DNA from: Roseateles sp. SL47
GTDB lineage: Bacteria; Pseudomonadota; Gammaproteobacteria; Burkholderiales; Burkholderiaceae_C
Direction of reading: 5' to 3'
Assembly: GCF_026625885.1 (NCBI RefSeq)
Contig: NZ_CP113068.1
Coordinates: 744,001-808,000, forward strand
DNA: 64,000 nt
The first letter of the stretch is position 1. Each line of letters starts with the position of its first letter. This document shows positions 6,475 to 15,305 of the stretch, one piece after another. Below the pieces are notes generated by a model that had not been told where the DNA came from, made no database searches, and was given only the letters and a program-made list of their open reading frames with translations. The position numbers and the translations under genes are program-made.

Positions 6475-8577
6475 TCAAATCACCATCGGATCAATATCCA
6501 CCGCCCAACGCAGCAGCCCCTTGTGCTGTTTCCGCAGCCCATGCAAGCAAGGCAGCCATTCCCTCAGGAAGCGCTGCAACTGCCCTCGGTGCCCGGCCTC
6601 AATCAGCATCTGAAACCGTTCCACATTGGCCACACGCGCCACCGCCATCGGCACCGGTGGATATAGCAGCAACCCCATGGCCAAGGGCGACTCCTGCGCC
6701 CTCGCCTGCGCCGCCTCCAGAAACTCCCGTGCCACCTCCACCGTGCGCCCCTCCGCCCGCACCAGCGCCAGATGCGCAAACGGCGGCAGGCCGGCGGACA
6801 TGCGCTCGCCCAATTGGCTGCTCGCAAAGGCTTCATAGTCGTGCCGCTGCAGCGACTGATAAAGCGCATGGTCTGGATACCAGGTCTGCACCCACAGCTC
6901 GCTGGTGGACGCCTGAGCCGCATCCCGCCCGGCGCGTCCCCCCACCTGCATCAGCAACGAGAACAAGCGCTCCGGCGCCCGGAAGTCATTGCTGAACAGA
7001 GCACCGTCCGGATTCACTGCCGCCACCAGCGTGATGCGGCGGAAGTCATGCCCCTTGGCCACCATCTGGGTGCCCACCAGCACATCCACATCGCCGTCAT
7101 GCACGGCACTGAGCTGGGCTTCCAGGCTGCCTTTGAGCCGCGTGGTGTCCGCATCAATGCGGGCGATACGGGCGCCCGGTAGCGCCTCCGCCAATTGCTC
7201 CTCCAGCCGCTCCGTGCCACGGCCCAGCGGGGCAATGTCCGGGTTGCCGCAGGAGGGGCAGGCGCGCGGCACCCGCTGCGAGACACCGCAATGGTGGCAG
7301 CGCAGCGTGCGGTCTTCGCGGTGGAACACCTGATGGGCACTGCAATGGGGGCAGTCACTTTTCCAGTTGCATTGGTCGCAATGCAGCACCGGGGCATAAC
7401 CGCGCCGATTCAGGAACACCAGGCTCTGCTCGCCACGCGCCAGCCGCTTGCGCAACGCATCCAGCAGCGGCACTGACAAAGCCGTGGTCACGCCCTTCTT
7501 GCGCTCCAGCCGGTTCATGTCGAACAGGCGGACCTTGGGCAGTTCGCCGCCGCCGATACGTTCGGTCAGGTCGATACGCCGATAGCGCCCCGCCAGCGCA
7601 TGCTGCCAGCTCTCCAGTGACGGTGTGGCCGAGCCCAGCAGCACCGGGATGCGTTCCAGATGACCTCGGTACACGGCGAGATCCCGGGCGGAATAACGGG
7701 CACCGTCCTGCTGTTTGTAGGAGGGGTCATGTTCTTCATCGACCACCACCAGCCCCAGGCGCGGCAGGGAAGCAAACACGGCCAGCCGGGTGCCCAGCAC
7801 CAGCTGCGCCCGGCCCAGGTGGGCACTCAGCCAGTGGCGCAGGCGCTGGGCCGGTGTGAGCGCGCTATGCAGCGAAACGATGCTGTGCCCAGCGAAGCGC
7901 GCGGCAAAACGGGCTTCGAGCTGTGGCGTGAGGTTGATCTCCGGCACCAGCACCAGCACCTGCCGGCCCTGGGCCAACGCGTCTTCGGCGGCGCGCAGAT
8001 AGATCTCGGTCTTGCCGCTACCGGTGAGCCCCCACAGCAGGGCTGGCGGCGGCGTGGCTTCGGCCGCCAGCGCGCGCACCGCGTCCAGCGCCGCCTGCTG
8101 TTGGGCCGTGAGGTCCGGGCGGACGGGCGCGCCATCATCAGGATGAGGGACGGTTTGTGCAGCGGCTTCGGCCTTGTCCAGTTTCTTCAGGCGGGCGGCC
8201 AGTTGTTTGGCGTCCAGCTCACGCAGTTGGGGCGGAAGCACGGCCAGCGCCAGTTCGCCCACGCTGCGCTGGTAGTAAGCCGCGGCAAAGTCCAGTAATC
8301 GGCGCCAGGGTGCCGACAGAGCCGGCAACGCGTCGAGAGCCTCCCCCACCGGACGCAGTTGGTCTTCGGGCAGCGCGTCTTCCGGCACATCCTGAGCCTT
8401 GGGTGGGTCCCAGACAATGCCCAAGGTGTTGCGTCGACCCAGGCCCACCTGCACCAGCGTGCCCGGCGTCAGGTCTTGCGGACCCAGGTAGTCCAGCGGC
8501 CCCGTCAGGCCGCTGTGCTGCGGCGCGTCCACGGCCACGCTCACCCGGCCCCAGCCCGAGGTGTCAGGCTCAGCCAT
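6475..8577 (-). CDS. priA: Primosomal protein N' (replication restart helicase PriA)
   Basis: A 700-residue superfamily-2 helicase that reloads the replisome at stalled forks. An N-terminal 3'-DNA-binding domain is followed by Walker A GLTGSGKT (about 183-190), the Walker B box DEEHD and motif III GSATPSLESW. A zinc-binding insertion follows (CDQCNWKSDCPHC, CHHCG, CPSCG) and then the C-terminal helicase half with GTQMVAKGHDF and QVGGRAGR. All expected Cys pairs are present and the length is typical. It starts at ATG 8577. It follows hemE on the same strand with a 400-bp gap. Confidence 0.97.
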   Translation of the reverse strand: MAEPDTSGWGRVSVAVDAPQHSGLTGPLDYLGPQDLTPGTLVQVGLGRRNTLGIVWDPPKAQDVPEDALPEDQLRPVGEALDALPALSAPWRRLLDFAAAYYQRSVGELALAVLPPQLRELDAKQLAARLKKLDKAEAAAQTVPHPDDGAPVRPDLTAQQQAALDAVRALAAEATPPPALLWGLTGSGKTEIYLRAAEDALAQGRQVLVLVPEINLTPQLEARFAARFAGHSIVSLHSALTPAQRLRHWLSAHLGRAQLVLGTRLAVFASLPRLGLVVVDEEHDPSYKQQDGARYSARDLAVYRGHLERIPVLLGSATPSLESWQHALAGRYRRIDLTERIGGGELPKVRLFDMNRLERKKGVTTALSVPLLDALRKRLARGEQSLVFLNRRGYAPVLHCDQCNWKSDCPHCSAHQVFHREDRTLRCHHCGVSQRVPRACPSCGNPDIAPLGRGTERLEEQLAEALPGARIARIDADTTRLKGSLEAQLSAVHDGDVDVLVGTQMVAKGHDFRRITLVAAVNPDGALFSNDFRAPERLFSLLMQVGGRAGRDAAQASTSELWVQTWYPDHALYQSLQRHDYEAFASSQLGERMSAGLPPFAHLALVRAEGRTVEVAREFLEAAQARAQESPLAMGLLLYPPVPMAVARVANVERFQMLIEAGHRGQLQRFLREWLPCLHGLRKQHKGLLRWAVDIDPMVI

Positions 8578-8986
8578 CAGCCGCTCCGCCCCGCACCCAC
8601 CCGGCCGTCATGCAGAAGTTCCTGAGAAAAACGCGCCAAGTCCATGATTTCCAAGCGTGCCCACAGAGGATTGCCATGCTGTGGATAACTTTGTGGGAAA
8701 AGCGCTGGCTTCTTTCCACAACCGTGGGCGAGCCCGCGACAGCGGGGAAACACCCGTTTTTCGGGCAAACTCCAATATCTGTTTTAAATCAATCACTTGC
8801 GTGCCCATCCGGGAAAATCCTAGCTGCAGGATGACCGGTGTGCTGCATTTCAGTGACATGCACGGATTTGGGGATAACTGTTGTCCAAGGTCCGGTCAAT
8901 CTGGCCCGGTCGGAGAGGATCACCACGCCCGCCGCCCCCGATCCAGATGGCCCCGCAGGGCCCCCGGAGGGGCCTTCAGTGGAGCC
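8578..8986. other. Intergenic region between hemE and priA with DnaA-box-like sites
   Basis: About 409 bp without a convincing gene. A perfect consensus DnaA box (TGTGGATAA, complement TTATCCACA) lies at 8680-8688, and a weaker copy TGGGGATAA at 8869-8877. The region is locally AT-richer than its surroundings (8690-8820). The short open frames here have no codon character. Confidence 0.5.
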
Positions 8987-10078
8987 TCAAACCGGCTGAC
9001 GCAGCAACCGGGAGTGACGATGCACTTCGTCCACCAGCTCGGCCACATGGTCCGGCGGTGTGAACTGGCTGATCCCGTGGCCCAGGTTGAAGATGTGCCC
9101 ACCCCACCCCCCGTCAGTGCGCTGCGGGCGGCCGAAGCTGTCCAGCACCGCACGGGCTTCTGCACGCACCACGTCCGGCGGCGCAAACAGCACATTCGGA
9201 TCCAGGTTGCCCTGGAAGGCCACGCGGTCGTGCAGGCGCTGCCGAGCCTGGCCCAGATTCACCGTCCAGTCCAGGCCCACCACATCGGCGCCAGCGTTGC
9301 CGATCTCATCCAGCCACAGTCCACCGCCCTTGGTGAACAGCAGGCGCGGCACCTGGCGGCCTTCATGTTCCGTCTTGAGCTGCGCCAGGACACGGCGTGA
9401 GTAGTCCAGGCTGAAGCGCTGGAAGGCGCCATCGGCCAGCACCCCGCCCCAGGAATCAAACACCATCACCGCCTGGGCACCGGCCTCGATTTGCGCATTC
9501 AGATAAGCCGAGACAGCATCCGCATTGATGGACAGGATGCGGTGCATCAGATCCGGGCGCGCATACATCAGGCTCTTCACATGGCGGTAGTCGTCCGAAC
9601 CGCCGCCCTCCACCATGTAGCAGGCCAGTGTCCACGGGCTGCCCGAGAAACCGATGAGGGGGACACGGCCGTTCAGGGCCTGGCGGATGGAGCTCACCGC
9701 ATCAAACACGTACCGCAAGCGGTTCATGTCCGGCACCGCGAGTTCGGCCACAGCGGCTTCGTCCCGCACCTGTTTGGCGAACTTGGGGCCCTCCCCGGCC
9801 GCAAAGCTCAGGCCCAGGCCCATCGCGTCCGGCACGGTGAGGATGTCGCTGAACAGAATGGCGGCATCCAGCGGATAACGCTCCAGCGGCTGCAAGGTGA
9901 CTTCGGTGGCGTAGTCCTTGTTGGTGGCCAAGCCCATGAAGCTGCCAGCCTTTTCGCGGGTGGCGCGGTACTCCGGCAGGTAGCGGCCCGCCTGGCGCAT
10001 CAGCCAGACCGGCGTGTAGTCCGTGGGCTGGCGCAGGCATGCGCGCAGGAAGGTGTCGTTCTGAAGGGGGGCGCTCAT
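8987..10078 (-). CDS. hemE: Uroporphyrinogen decarboxylase
   Basis: A 363-residue enzyme that decarboxylates the four acetate side chains of uroporphyrinogen III to give coproporphyrinogen III in heme synthesis. The family signatures [16 protein letters not shown] (near residue 25) and [16 protein letters not shown] (about 150) are intact, as are [14 protein letters not shown] and the C-terminal [16 protein letters not shown]. The start is ATG 10078 ([13 protein letters not shown]); an in-frame TTG at 10093 would add five residues and lacks support. Length is usual. Confidence 0.97.
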   Translation of the reverse strand: MSAPLQNDTFLRACLRQPTDYTPVWLMRQAGRYLPEYRATREKAGSFMGLATNKDYATEVTLQPLERYPLDAAILFSDILTVPDAMGLGLSFAAGEGPKFAKQVRDEAAVAELAVPDMNRLRYVFDAVSSIRQALNGRVPLIGFSGSPWTLACYMVEGGGSDDYRHVKSLMYARPDLMHRILSINADAVSAYLNAQIEAGAQAVMVFDSWGGVLADGAFQRFSLDYSRRVLAQLKTEHEGRQVPRLLFTKGGGLWLDEIGNAGADVVGLDWTVNLGQARQRLHDRVAFQGNLDPNVLFAPPDVVRAEARAVLDSFGRPQRTDGGWGGHIFNLGHGISQFTPPDHVAELVDEVHRHSRLLRQPV

Positions 10079-10204
10079 GAACTGATTATCCAACGCCCCC
10101 GTGGGATACTGATTTGCGACAGGTCACAAGCCTGTCGATTGATGGAAGTGTCTTGAAATTCGCCAAGAGCCCTCGATATGCGGCAGCACCAGGAGGATTC
10201 ATCC

Positions 10205-11035
10205 ATGACCCCGTTGTCCACGTCTGTGTCTGATTCCGTGGCCGCTGCATCGTCCACGGCGGACGGCAGCCGTTCCACCCCCGCAGCCTCGGGCCGCACC
10301 ACCCGTACGCGGGGTGTTGCCAGCGGGCTCGCCCGCGGCGTTGCAGGGGCTTTGGTGCTCAGCGCCCCGCTGCTGCTCAGCGGCTGCGGCTACAACGAAT
10401 TCCAGAACCTGGATGAACAGGTGAATGCCAGTTGGTCGGAGGTGCTGAGCCAATATCAGCGCCGCAGCGACCTCATCCCCAACATCGTCAACACCGTCAA
10501 GGGCGAGGCCAACTTCGAGCAGGAAACGCTCACCCGCGTGGTGGAAGCCCGCGCCAAGGCCACCAGCATCCAGGTCACCCCGGAGCTGGCCAAAGACCCA
10601 GAAGCGCTCAAGCGCTTCCAGGCGGCGCAAGGCGAACTCTCCGGCGCGCTCAGCCGCCTGCTGGCGGTGAGCGAGGCGTATCCAACGCTGCAGTCCAACC
10701 AGGGCTTCCGCGACCTGCGGGTGCAGCTGGAAGGCACGGAAAACCGCATTACCGTGGCCCGCAATCGCTACATCAAGTCGGTGCAGGAGTACAACGGGCT
10801 GACACGACGCTTCCCGACCAACTTCACCGCCAAGGTGTTTGGTTATGAAGTGAAGCCCAACTTCACGGTGCAGAACGAAGCGGCGATCTCGGCCCCGCCG
10901 ACCGTCAACTTCGACAAGCCCGCGACGACCGCACCGAATGCGGGGTCCACCGCTGCTCCGGCCGCCACTCCGGCGACACCCGCCTCCTCCCCCCTGAGCC
11001 TGCCGGCCCCGGGCGCCGCTCCGGCCTCGCGCTAA
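10205..11035 (+). CDS. lemA: LemA family lipoprotein
   Basis: A 276-residue LemA protein. The start ATG 10205 has AGGAGG about nine bases upstream. Residues 1-60 are a long basic leader, then a hydrophobic stretch ending in the lipobox LLSGC, so it is probably a lipoprotein. The LemA core is clear: NLDEQVNASWSEVLSQYQRR, DLIPNIVNTVKGEANFE, ENRITVARNRYIKSVQEYN. The tail is Pro/Ala-rich and low in complexity. It is ten bases upstream of a TPM-domain gene, the usual LemA-TPM pairing. The molecular role is unsettled; membrane quality control has been suggested. Confidence 0.93.
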   Translation: MTPLSTSVSDSVAAASSTADGSRSTPAASGRTTRTRGVASGLARGVAGALVLSAPLLLSGCGYNEFQNLDEQVNASWSEVLSQYQRRSDLIPNIVNTVKGEANFEQETLTRVVEARAKATSIQVTPELAKDPEALKRFQAAQGELSGALSRLLAVSEAYPTLQSNQGFRDLRVQLEGTENRITVARNRYIKSVQEYNGLTRRFPTNFTAKVFGYEVKPNFTVQNEAAISAPPTVNFDKPATTAPNAGSTAAPAATPATPASSPLSLPAPGAAPASR

Positions 11036-11045
11036 GGCCAGCGGC

Positions 11046-12037
11046 ATGCGGCAGCGCCTGCTTCCCGTGTCTGATGGGCAAGTGCCGTGGTTCTCGCTGT
11101 GGCTGGCGGCCGTGGTGCTGATGCTGGGCCTGGGGTCCACCTTCACGGTGCGGGCCCAGGACGTGTTGCCGGTCCCGGCACTGTCGGGTCGGGTCATGGA
11201 CCAGACCTCCACACTGACCGAGCCCCAGCGGCAGGCACTGGACCGCAAACTGGCGGCGTTTGAGCAGGAGGCCGGGCCGCAGATCGTGGTGTTGATGGTG
11301 CCCACGACCGCGCCGGAAGACATCGCCGCGTATGCACAGCGGGTGGGTGACCAGTGGAAGATCGGTCGGCGTGAGGTCGGTGACGGCCTGCTGATCGTGG
11401 TGGCCAAACAGGACCGGCGCATCAACATCCAGACGGCCAAAGCGCTGGAAGGGGCCGTGCCGGACCTCGCCGCCCGCCAGATCATTGAACGCGACATCAC
11501 TCCGGCCTTCCGCGCCGGTGACTATGCGGGCGGGCTGAACCGTGCGGTGGACTCGCTGCAGGCGCGCATCCGGGGGGAACACCTGCCGACACCGGCGCCG
11601 CGTGAACGTTCGGCGGCGCACAGTGGGGGCAGTGGAAGCGGCGGCTTCGGTTTGGGTGGCGCGGCCATGCTTTTCTTCATCGGTGTACCGGTGGCGGGTG
11701 CGCTTCTCACCGCGATCTTCGGGCGCAAGCTTGGCAGCCTGGCCACCGGCGGTGGCGCCGGGGCGCTGGGCTGGTTGGCCAGTGGCAGCGTGCTGCTGGG
11801 GATCGGCGCCGGGCTGGCTTCGCTGGTGCTGGTCGGTTTGCTGGGCATTGGTGCCACCCGCCGACGCAGCAGCGCCCAAGGCATCAGGGGAAGCACCCCC
11901 GGTGTGTTCATTCCCCCGGTGATCTGGGGGAGCGGCGGCGGGGGTGGTGGCAGCTGGGGGGCGGCGGCGACGGCGGCGGGTTTTCGTCCGGCGGCGGCGG
12001 TGACTTCGGCGGCGGTGGCGCCTCGGGAGATTGGTGA
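11046..12037 (+). CDS. TPM-domain (YgcG-like) membrane protein, probable frameshift in Gly-rich tail
   Basis: The N-terminal signal peptide (residues 1-37) precedes a TPM domain: GRVMDQTSTLTEPQRQAL, FEQEAGPQIVVLMVPTT, VGDGLLIVVAKQDRRINIQT. Two or three transmembrane segments follow (about 205-275). The tail should be Gly-rich and end GASGDW, as in relatives. As written, a run of six G at 11956-11961 throws the frame and the protein runs on to 12167 with an atypical tail. In the neighbouring frame the sequence reads GGGDGGGFSSGGGGDFGGGG and ends at TGA 12035-12037, which overlaps the next ATG as TGATG. One missing base in the run (seven G) would restore it. The coordinates given are for the restored frame. 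Confidence 0.85.
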
Positions 12038-12558
12038 TGGGCCAGGCACATCTCTCCAATCGCCTTGTGCGGCTGTGCCGTCATCGGCTTTGGGACGAAG
12101 CGGATGCGCATCGTGCTTTGCCCGCCGAAGCCTTGCGGCGGCTGGCCGCGCGTGTGGCCGAGAGTGAACAGCGCCATGGCGGTGAGATCCGCGTCTGTGT
12201 GGAAGCCAGTCTGCCGCTGAGTTATTTGTGGCGGCGCGCATCGGCCCGGGAACGGGCCGTCACCTTGTTCGGCAAGCTGCGGGTGTGGGACACCGAGCAG
12301 AACAATGGCGTGCTGATTTATCTGCTGCTGGCGGAACATGCCATCGAGATCGTGGCGGACCGCGGGCTCAATCAGCGAGTGAGCGCGGAACAGTGGCACA
12401 CGGTCATCGGCAGTCTGCGCGAAGCGCTGCAGGCGGGCCGGTTCGAAGATGGACTGGTGGCAGCCATCGGCCAGGTGGAACAACTGCTGGCACACCAGTT
12501 CCCCACCAACGGCGCGCCTCCGCGCAATGAGTTGCCGAACGCGGTGGTGGTGCTTTAG
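12037..12558 (+). CDS. Second TPM-domain protein
   Basis: A 173-residue soluble protein with a TPM domain: RRLAARVAESEQRHGGEIRV, YLWRRASARERAVTLFGKL, VWDTEQNNGVLIYLLLAEH, AIEIVADRGLNQRVSAEQW. No signal peptide or membrane helix. The ATG at 12037 overlaps the restored stop of the first TPM gene (TGATG), so translation is likely coupled. The set lemA-TPM-TPM is a recurring trio in Burkholderiales. Function is uncertain. Confidence 0.9.
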   Translation: MGQAHLSNRLVRLCRHRLWDEADAHRALPAEALRRLAARVAESEQRHGGEIRVCVEASLPLSYLWRRASARERAVTLFGKLRVWDTEQNNGVLIYLLLAEHAIEIVADRGLNQRVSAEQWHTVIGSLREALQAGRFEDGLVAAIGQVEQLLAHQFPTNGAPPRNELPNAVVVL

Positions 12559-12607
12559 GGCAGCACTCTGAGCAGCAGGAGTCACGGGCCCTGCGGGAAG
12601 CCCAGGC

Positions 12608-13606
12608 TCACGCCATGGGCGGGAACGGGGGCAGCGGTTTGGGCTTCGCCTTGAAGCGCTCCCGCTGCGGCTCGTGTCCGAGCAGCGGGAACTCAAACTG
12701 TTGATCCGGCACCGAGACATCGGGCAGGTGGTCCAGCAGATGGCGGATCAGGGTGAGCCGACCACGCCGTTGATCATTGAAATCCACCAGCGTCCACGGC
12801 GTATGTTGGTTGTGGGTCGCCTTGAGCATGCGGTCCCGTGCCCGGCCGTAGTCCTCGTAATGTTCGCGCGCCTGCAGATCGATGGGAGACAGCTTCCACT
12901 GCTTGAGCGGATCTTCCGCCCGCTCGGCAAAGCGTTGCTCCTGATGCGCCTGATCCACCGTCAGCCAGTACTTGAACAGCAGCACGCCGTCGTCCACCAG
13001 CAGGCGCTCGAAGATGGGCACCTGCGCCAGGAAGGCCTTGGTCTGCTCCGGGCTGCAGAAGCCCATCACCGTTTCCACACCCGCGCGGTTGTACCAACTG
13101 CGGTCGAAGAGCACGAGTTCACCGGCGGTGGGGAGGTGGGCGACGTAACGCTGGAAGTACCACTGCCCCTGCTCCCGTTCGCTGGGTTTGGGCAGCGCCA
13201 CGGTGCGGCATTGGCGGGGGTTCAGGGTTTCAGAGATGGCGTTGATGACGCCGCCCTTCCCGGCCGTGTCGCGCCCTTCCACGATCACCAGGACACGACG
13301 GCCGGTCCGCTGTAGCCAGCGCGCCATGTTGTTGAGCTCGACCTGCAGCGACTCCAGCAGGTCCAGGTAGTCGGACTTGGCGAGCTTGTTGTCGGTGGGT
13401 TCGGCTTTGCCGTCGCCGTCGCGGTCGCCGTTGCCCTTGGCTTTGCGGCTGCCATTGGCTTTGCCTTCGGGGCCGGCTCTGCCGTTGGACTTCGCCCGCG
13501 CGTTGACCCGGTCCTGGGTATCGATGGGTTTGCCAGCGCGACGGCGATCGTCGGGTTGACCGTCCTGCTGACTGTCCTGCTTAGGGTCCTTCTTGTCCTT
13601 GCCCAT
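12608..13606 (-). CDS. ppk2: Polyphosphate kinase 2 family protein
   Basis: A PPK2-type kinase of 332 residues that transfers phosphate between polyphosphate and nucleoside phosphates. The first 85 residues are a Lys/Asp/Gly-rich hydrophilic extension. The kinase core has Walker A VEGRDTAGKGG, lid-region YFQRYVAHLPTAGELVLFDR, Walker B DRSWYNRAGVE and KYWLTVDQAHQEQRF, LSPIDLQAREHYEDY. The start is ATG 13606 with AGGAG nine bases upstream; an ATG at 13615 sits too close to that site. A longer open frame into the neighbouring gene lacks coding character. It is convergent with the TPM gene. The exact nucleotide specificity cannot be read from sequence alone. Confidence 0.93.
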   Translation of the reverse strand: MGKDKKDPKQDSQQDGQPDDRRRAGKPIDTQDRVNARAKSNGRAGPEGKANGSRKAKGNGDRDGDGKAEPTDNKLAKSDYLDLLESLQVELNNMARWLQRTGRRVLVIVEGRDTAGKGGVINAISETLNPRQCRTVALPKPSEREQGQWYFQRYVAHLPTAGELVLFDRSWYNRAGVETVMGFCSPEQTKAFLAQVPIFERLLVDDGVLLFKYWLTVDQAHQEQRFAERAEDPLKQWKLSPIDLQAREHYEDYGRARDRMLKATHNQHTPWTLVDFNDQRRGRLTLIRHLLDHLPDVSVPDQQFEFPLLGHEPQRERFKAKPKPLPPFPPMA

Positions 13607-13668
13607 GCGGTCCATCTCCTGGAGGTGATGGGCACAGACTAACGGATTCAGGACGGCCGCGCCCTGGC

Positions 13669-14514
13669 TTACTCCAGTTCCAGCACCTGCATCGCGGCCC
13701 AGCTCTCCCCCGGCGCCAGCGTCACGGGTTGCAGCACTTGCGCGGCTTCCACGCACAGCATCTGGCGGTAGCCGTCGGCCGGCATGTCGCTGAAAGCCGT
13801 GCCCTTCACCTCTCCTGGGTTCCACACCACCACATCCGAGAAGCCTTGCTGGCTGATGCGCACGCGGCGGTCGGTATCGCGCAGGATCAGGTCGTCCTTC
13901 AGGTCCTGGTAGATGCGGTCCAGCTCGCTGCCATCCAGGCGCAGCAGATCTTCGTGTTGGGTGCTGGCGCGGTTCTCGGCCGAGTCCCAATACGCGAGAC
14001 CGGACAAACCTTGCAGCGATGCGCTCAAGGCGCTTTGCAGGCGCAGATAGGTGTGCAGCGCGGCGGCAAAGGACAACGGCGCCTCCCCCCGGTTTTCACA
14101 GGCCAGCTCCATTTCCAGCGCACGGCCGCTGATGCGGATGCTGATCTCCGCCTCGAACTGATGCGGCCAGACCATGCGGGTGGCGCCGTCGTCGCTCAGG
14201 CGGAGCACGGCCAGGGCGTCGTCCTTGCCCGATTCGGCACTGACCAGCTGCCAGGGCTTGTTGCGGGCAAAACCATGCTTTTGCAGGGGGCCTCGCGCAT
14301 TGAATTGCGGAAAGATCACCGGCACGCCGCCCCGGATGGCCTGTCCGGTGGCGAAGGCGCTGGTGGGGGAGAGATACAGCTGCTCCTCTCCACCGGCGGG
14401 CACCCAGGACACCAGGTGCGCACCATGCAGCAGCAGCGTGGCACGGGCACCATCGGGCGCAACGAGTTCAAGGGCTTCGAGACCGTGGGAGCGGGTGACG
14501 GGAATGGAGCTCAT
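13669..14514 (-). CDS. D-hexose-6-phosphate mutarotase (YeaD-type aldose 1-epimerase)
   Basis: A 281-residue epimerase of the galactose-mutarotase fold that interconverts alpha and beta anomers of glucose-6-phosphate. Typical segments are LLLHGAHLVSWVPAGGEEQL, LSPTSAFATGQAIRGGVPVI, FPQFNARGPLQKHGFAR with the catalytic His, AALHTYLRL with the second His, VVVWNPG and ML-CVEAA with the catalytic Glu. The start MSSIPVTRSHG at 14514 was chosen over an upstream frame to 14550 that overlaps the terminator hairpin. It is 60 bp upstream of ppk2 and may be transcribed with it. Confidence 0.93.
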   Translation of the reverse strand: MSSIPVTRSHGLEALELVAPDGARATLLLHGAHLVSWVPAGGEEQLYLSPTSAFATGQAIRGGVPVIFPQFNARGPLQKHGFARNKPWQLVSAESGKDDALAVLRLSDDGATRMVWPHQFEAEISIRISGRALEMELACENRGEAPLSFAAALHTYLRLQSALSASLQGLSGLAYWDSAENRASTQHEDLLRLDGSELDRIYQDLKDDLILRDTDRRVRISQQGFSDVVVWNPGEVKGTAFSDMPADGYRQMLCVEAAQVLQPVTLAPGESWAAMQVLELE

Positions 14515-14539
14515 GGCGACTTCTGGCAACTTCACAAAT

Positions 14540-14567
14540 AAAAAACCCACCGGAGCCCGGTGGGTTT
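14540..14567 (-). terminator. Rho-independent terminator of the lipoprotein operon
   Basis: Arms AAACCCACCGG (14543-14553) and CCGGTGGGTTT (14557-14567) form a perfect 11-bp stem with a 3-base loop. On the minus strand the stem runs directly into a T tract, so it stops transcription from the three-gene operon ending at 14584. Confidence 0.9.
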
Positions 14568-14583
14568 GCGGCCGGTTGAGGGC

Positions 14584-15279
14584 TTATTTTCGTTCAGTCA
14601 CCGGCTTGCGGGGACCCGGCAGCACACCATTGGTCGCCCGGTCGCTCAGCAGACGCTCGCTGGCAATGCCGGCCACCTGATAGCTACGGTCGTTCAGGCT
14701 GTTGGCGATCTGTTCGACCAGCGCCTTCACCAGCAGCGCCAAGACACCTGAGTTGTTGTTGTTGTTCTCCTCAGCCGTGGACGCGCTGGCCCGGCCGTCC
14801 CAGAGCTGCGTGCCGGTGCGCAGGTCCACCAGACGGGCTTCGATCTCCACCACCGCCTCGGCGCTCACCACTTTGTAGGTGGAGCCGTAACGCTTGACGG
14901 TGACGTAGAGCCCCGCATCCGCGCCGAAGATGTCGCGCAGCTTGGCCCGGTCAATCGACTGTGCGTCCACGGCGTTGTCGATGCCGTTGGTGCGCAGCGT
15001 CTCATCCACCAGTGAAACCGGCAGCACGTAATAGCCGGATTCCGCCAGCGGCAGGGTCAGCGTGGACAGCACCGCATACGACGCGCCCACGTCCGGTGTG
15101 TCATTCACCGGAGGGAGGATCAGCACCGACGCCGGCTTGGCGGCCTTGAAGGCGGTGTAGTCGTAGGGCGTGGCCTCATGGTGGGCGCAGGCGGTGAGTG
15201 CAGCCAGCACGGCGGCCGCGCCACCCAGGCGCAGCCCACGGCGGAGTGCGGGAGACAGGAAACGTTGGGTCAGGGTCAT
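14584..15279 (-). CDS. DUF799 (GNA1162-like) lipoprotein
   Basis: A 231-residue lipoprotein. The signal peptide ends in the lipobox LTAC (about residue 31). The body matches DUF799, the family of Neisseria GNA1162: ASVLILPPVNDTPDVGASYA, LAESGYYVLPVSLVDETLR, VTVKRYGSTYKVVSAEAVV, WDGRAS. A run of five Asn (AAC repeat, 14752-14766) sits in a surface loop and could vary in number without changing frame. The start ATG 15279 has CAGGAG upstream. It is the last gene of a three-gene operon with a DUF4810 lipoprotein and a CsgG-like lipoprotein, thought to form an outer-membrane assembly. Confidence 0.92.
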   Translation of the reverse strand: MTLTQRFLSPALRRGLRLGGAAAVLAALTACAHHEATPYDYTAFKAAKPASVLILPPVNDTPDVGASYAVLSTLTLPLAESGYYVLPVSLVDETLRTNGIDNAVDAQSIDRAKLRDIFGADAGLYVTVKRYGSTYKVVSAEAVVEIEARLVDLRTGTQLWDGRASASTAEENNNNNSGVLALLVKALVEQIANSLNDRSYQVAGIASERLLSDRATNGVLPGPRKPVTERK

Positions 15280-15305
15280 GGCGGGGGGCTCCTGATGCGC
15301 CGGGC

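Noticed and set aside
8608..8859. An 83-codon open frame between priA and hemE
   Set aside because: No ribosome binding site, no codon character, and it covers the DnaA-box-like sequence.
13607..13990. N-terminal extension of the PPK2 gene
   Set aside because: The extended frame lies over the epimerase gene and reads as Arg/Gly/Pro-rich noise; the ribosome binding site points to ATG 13606.
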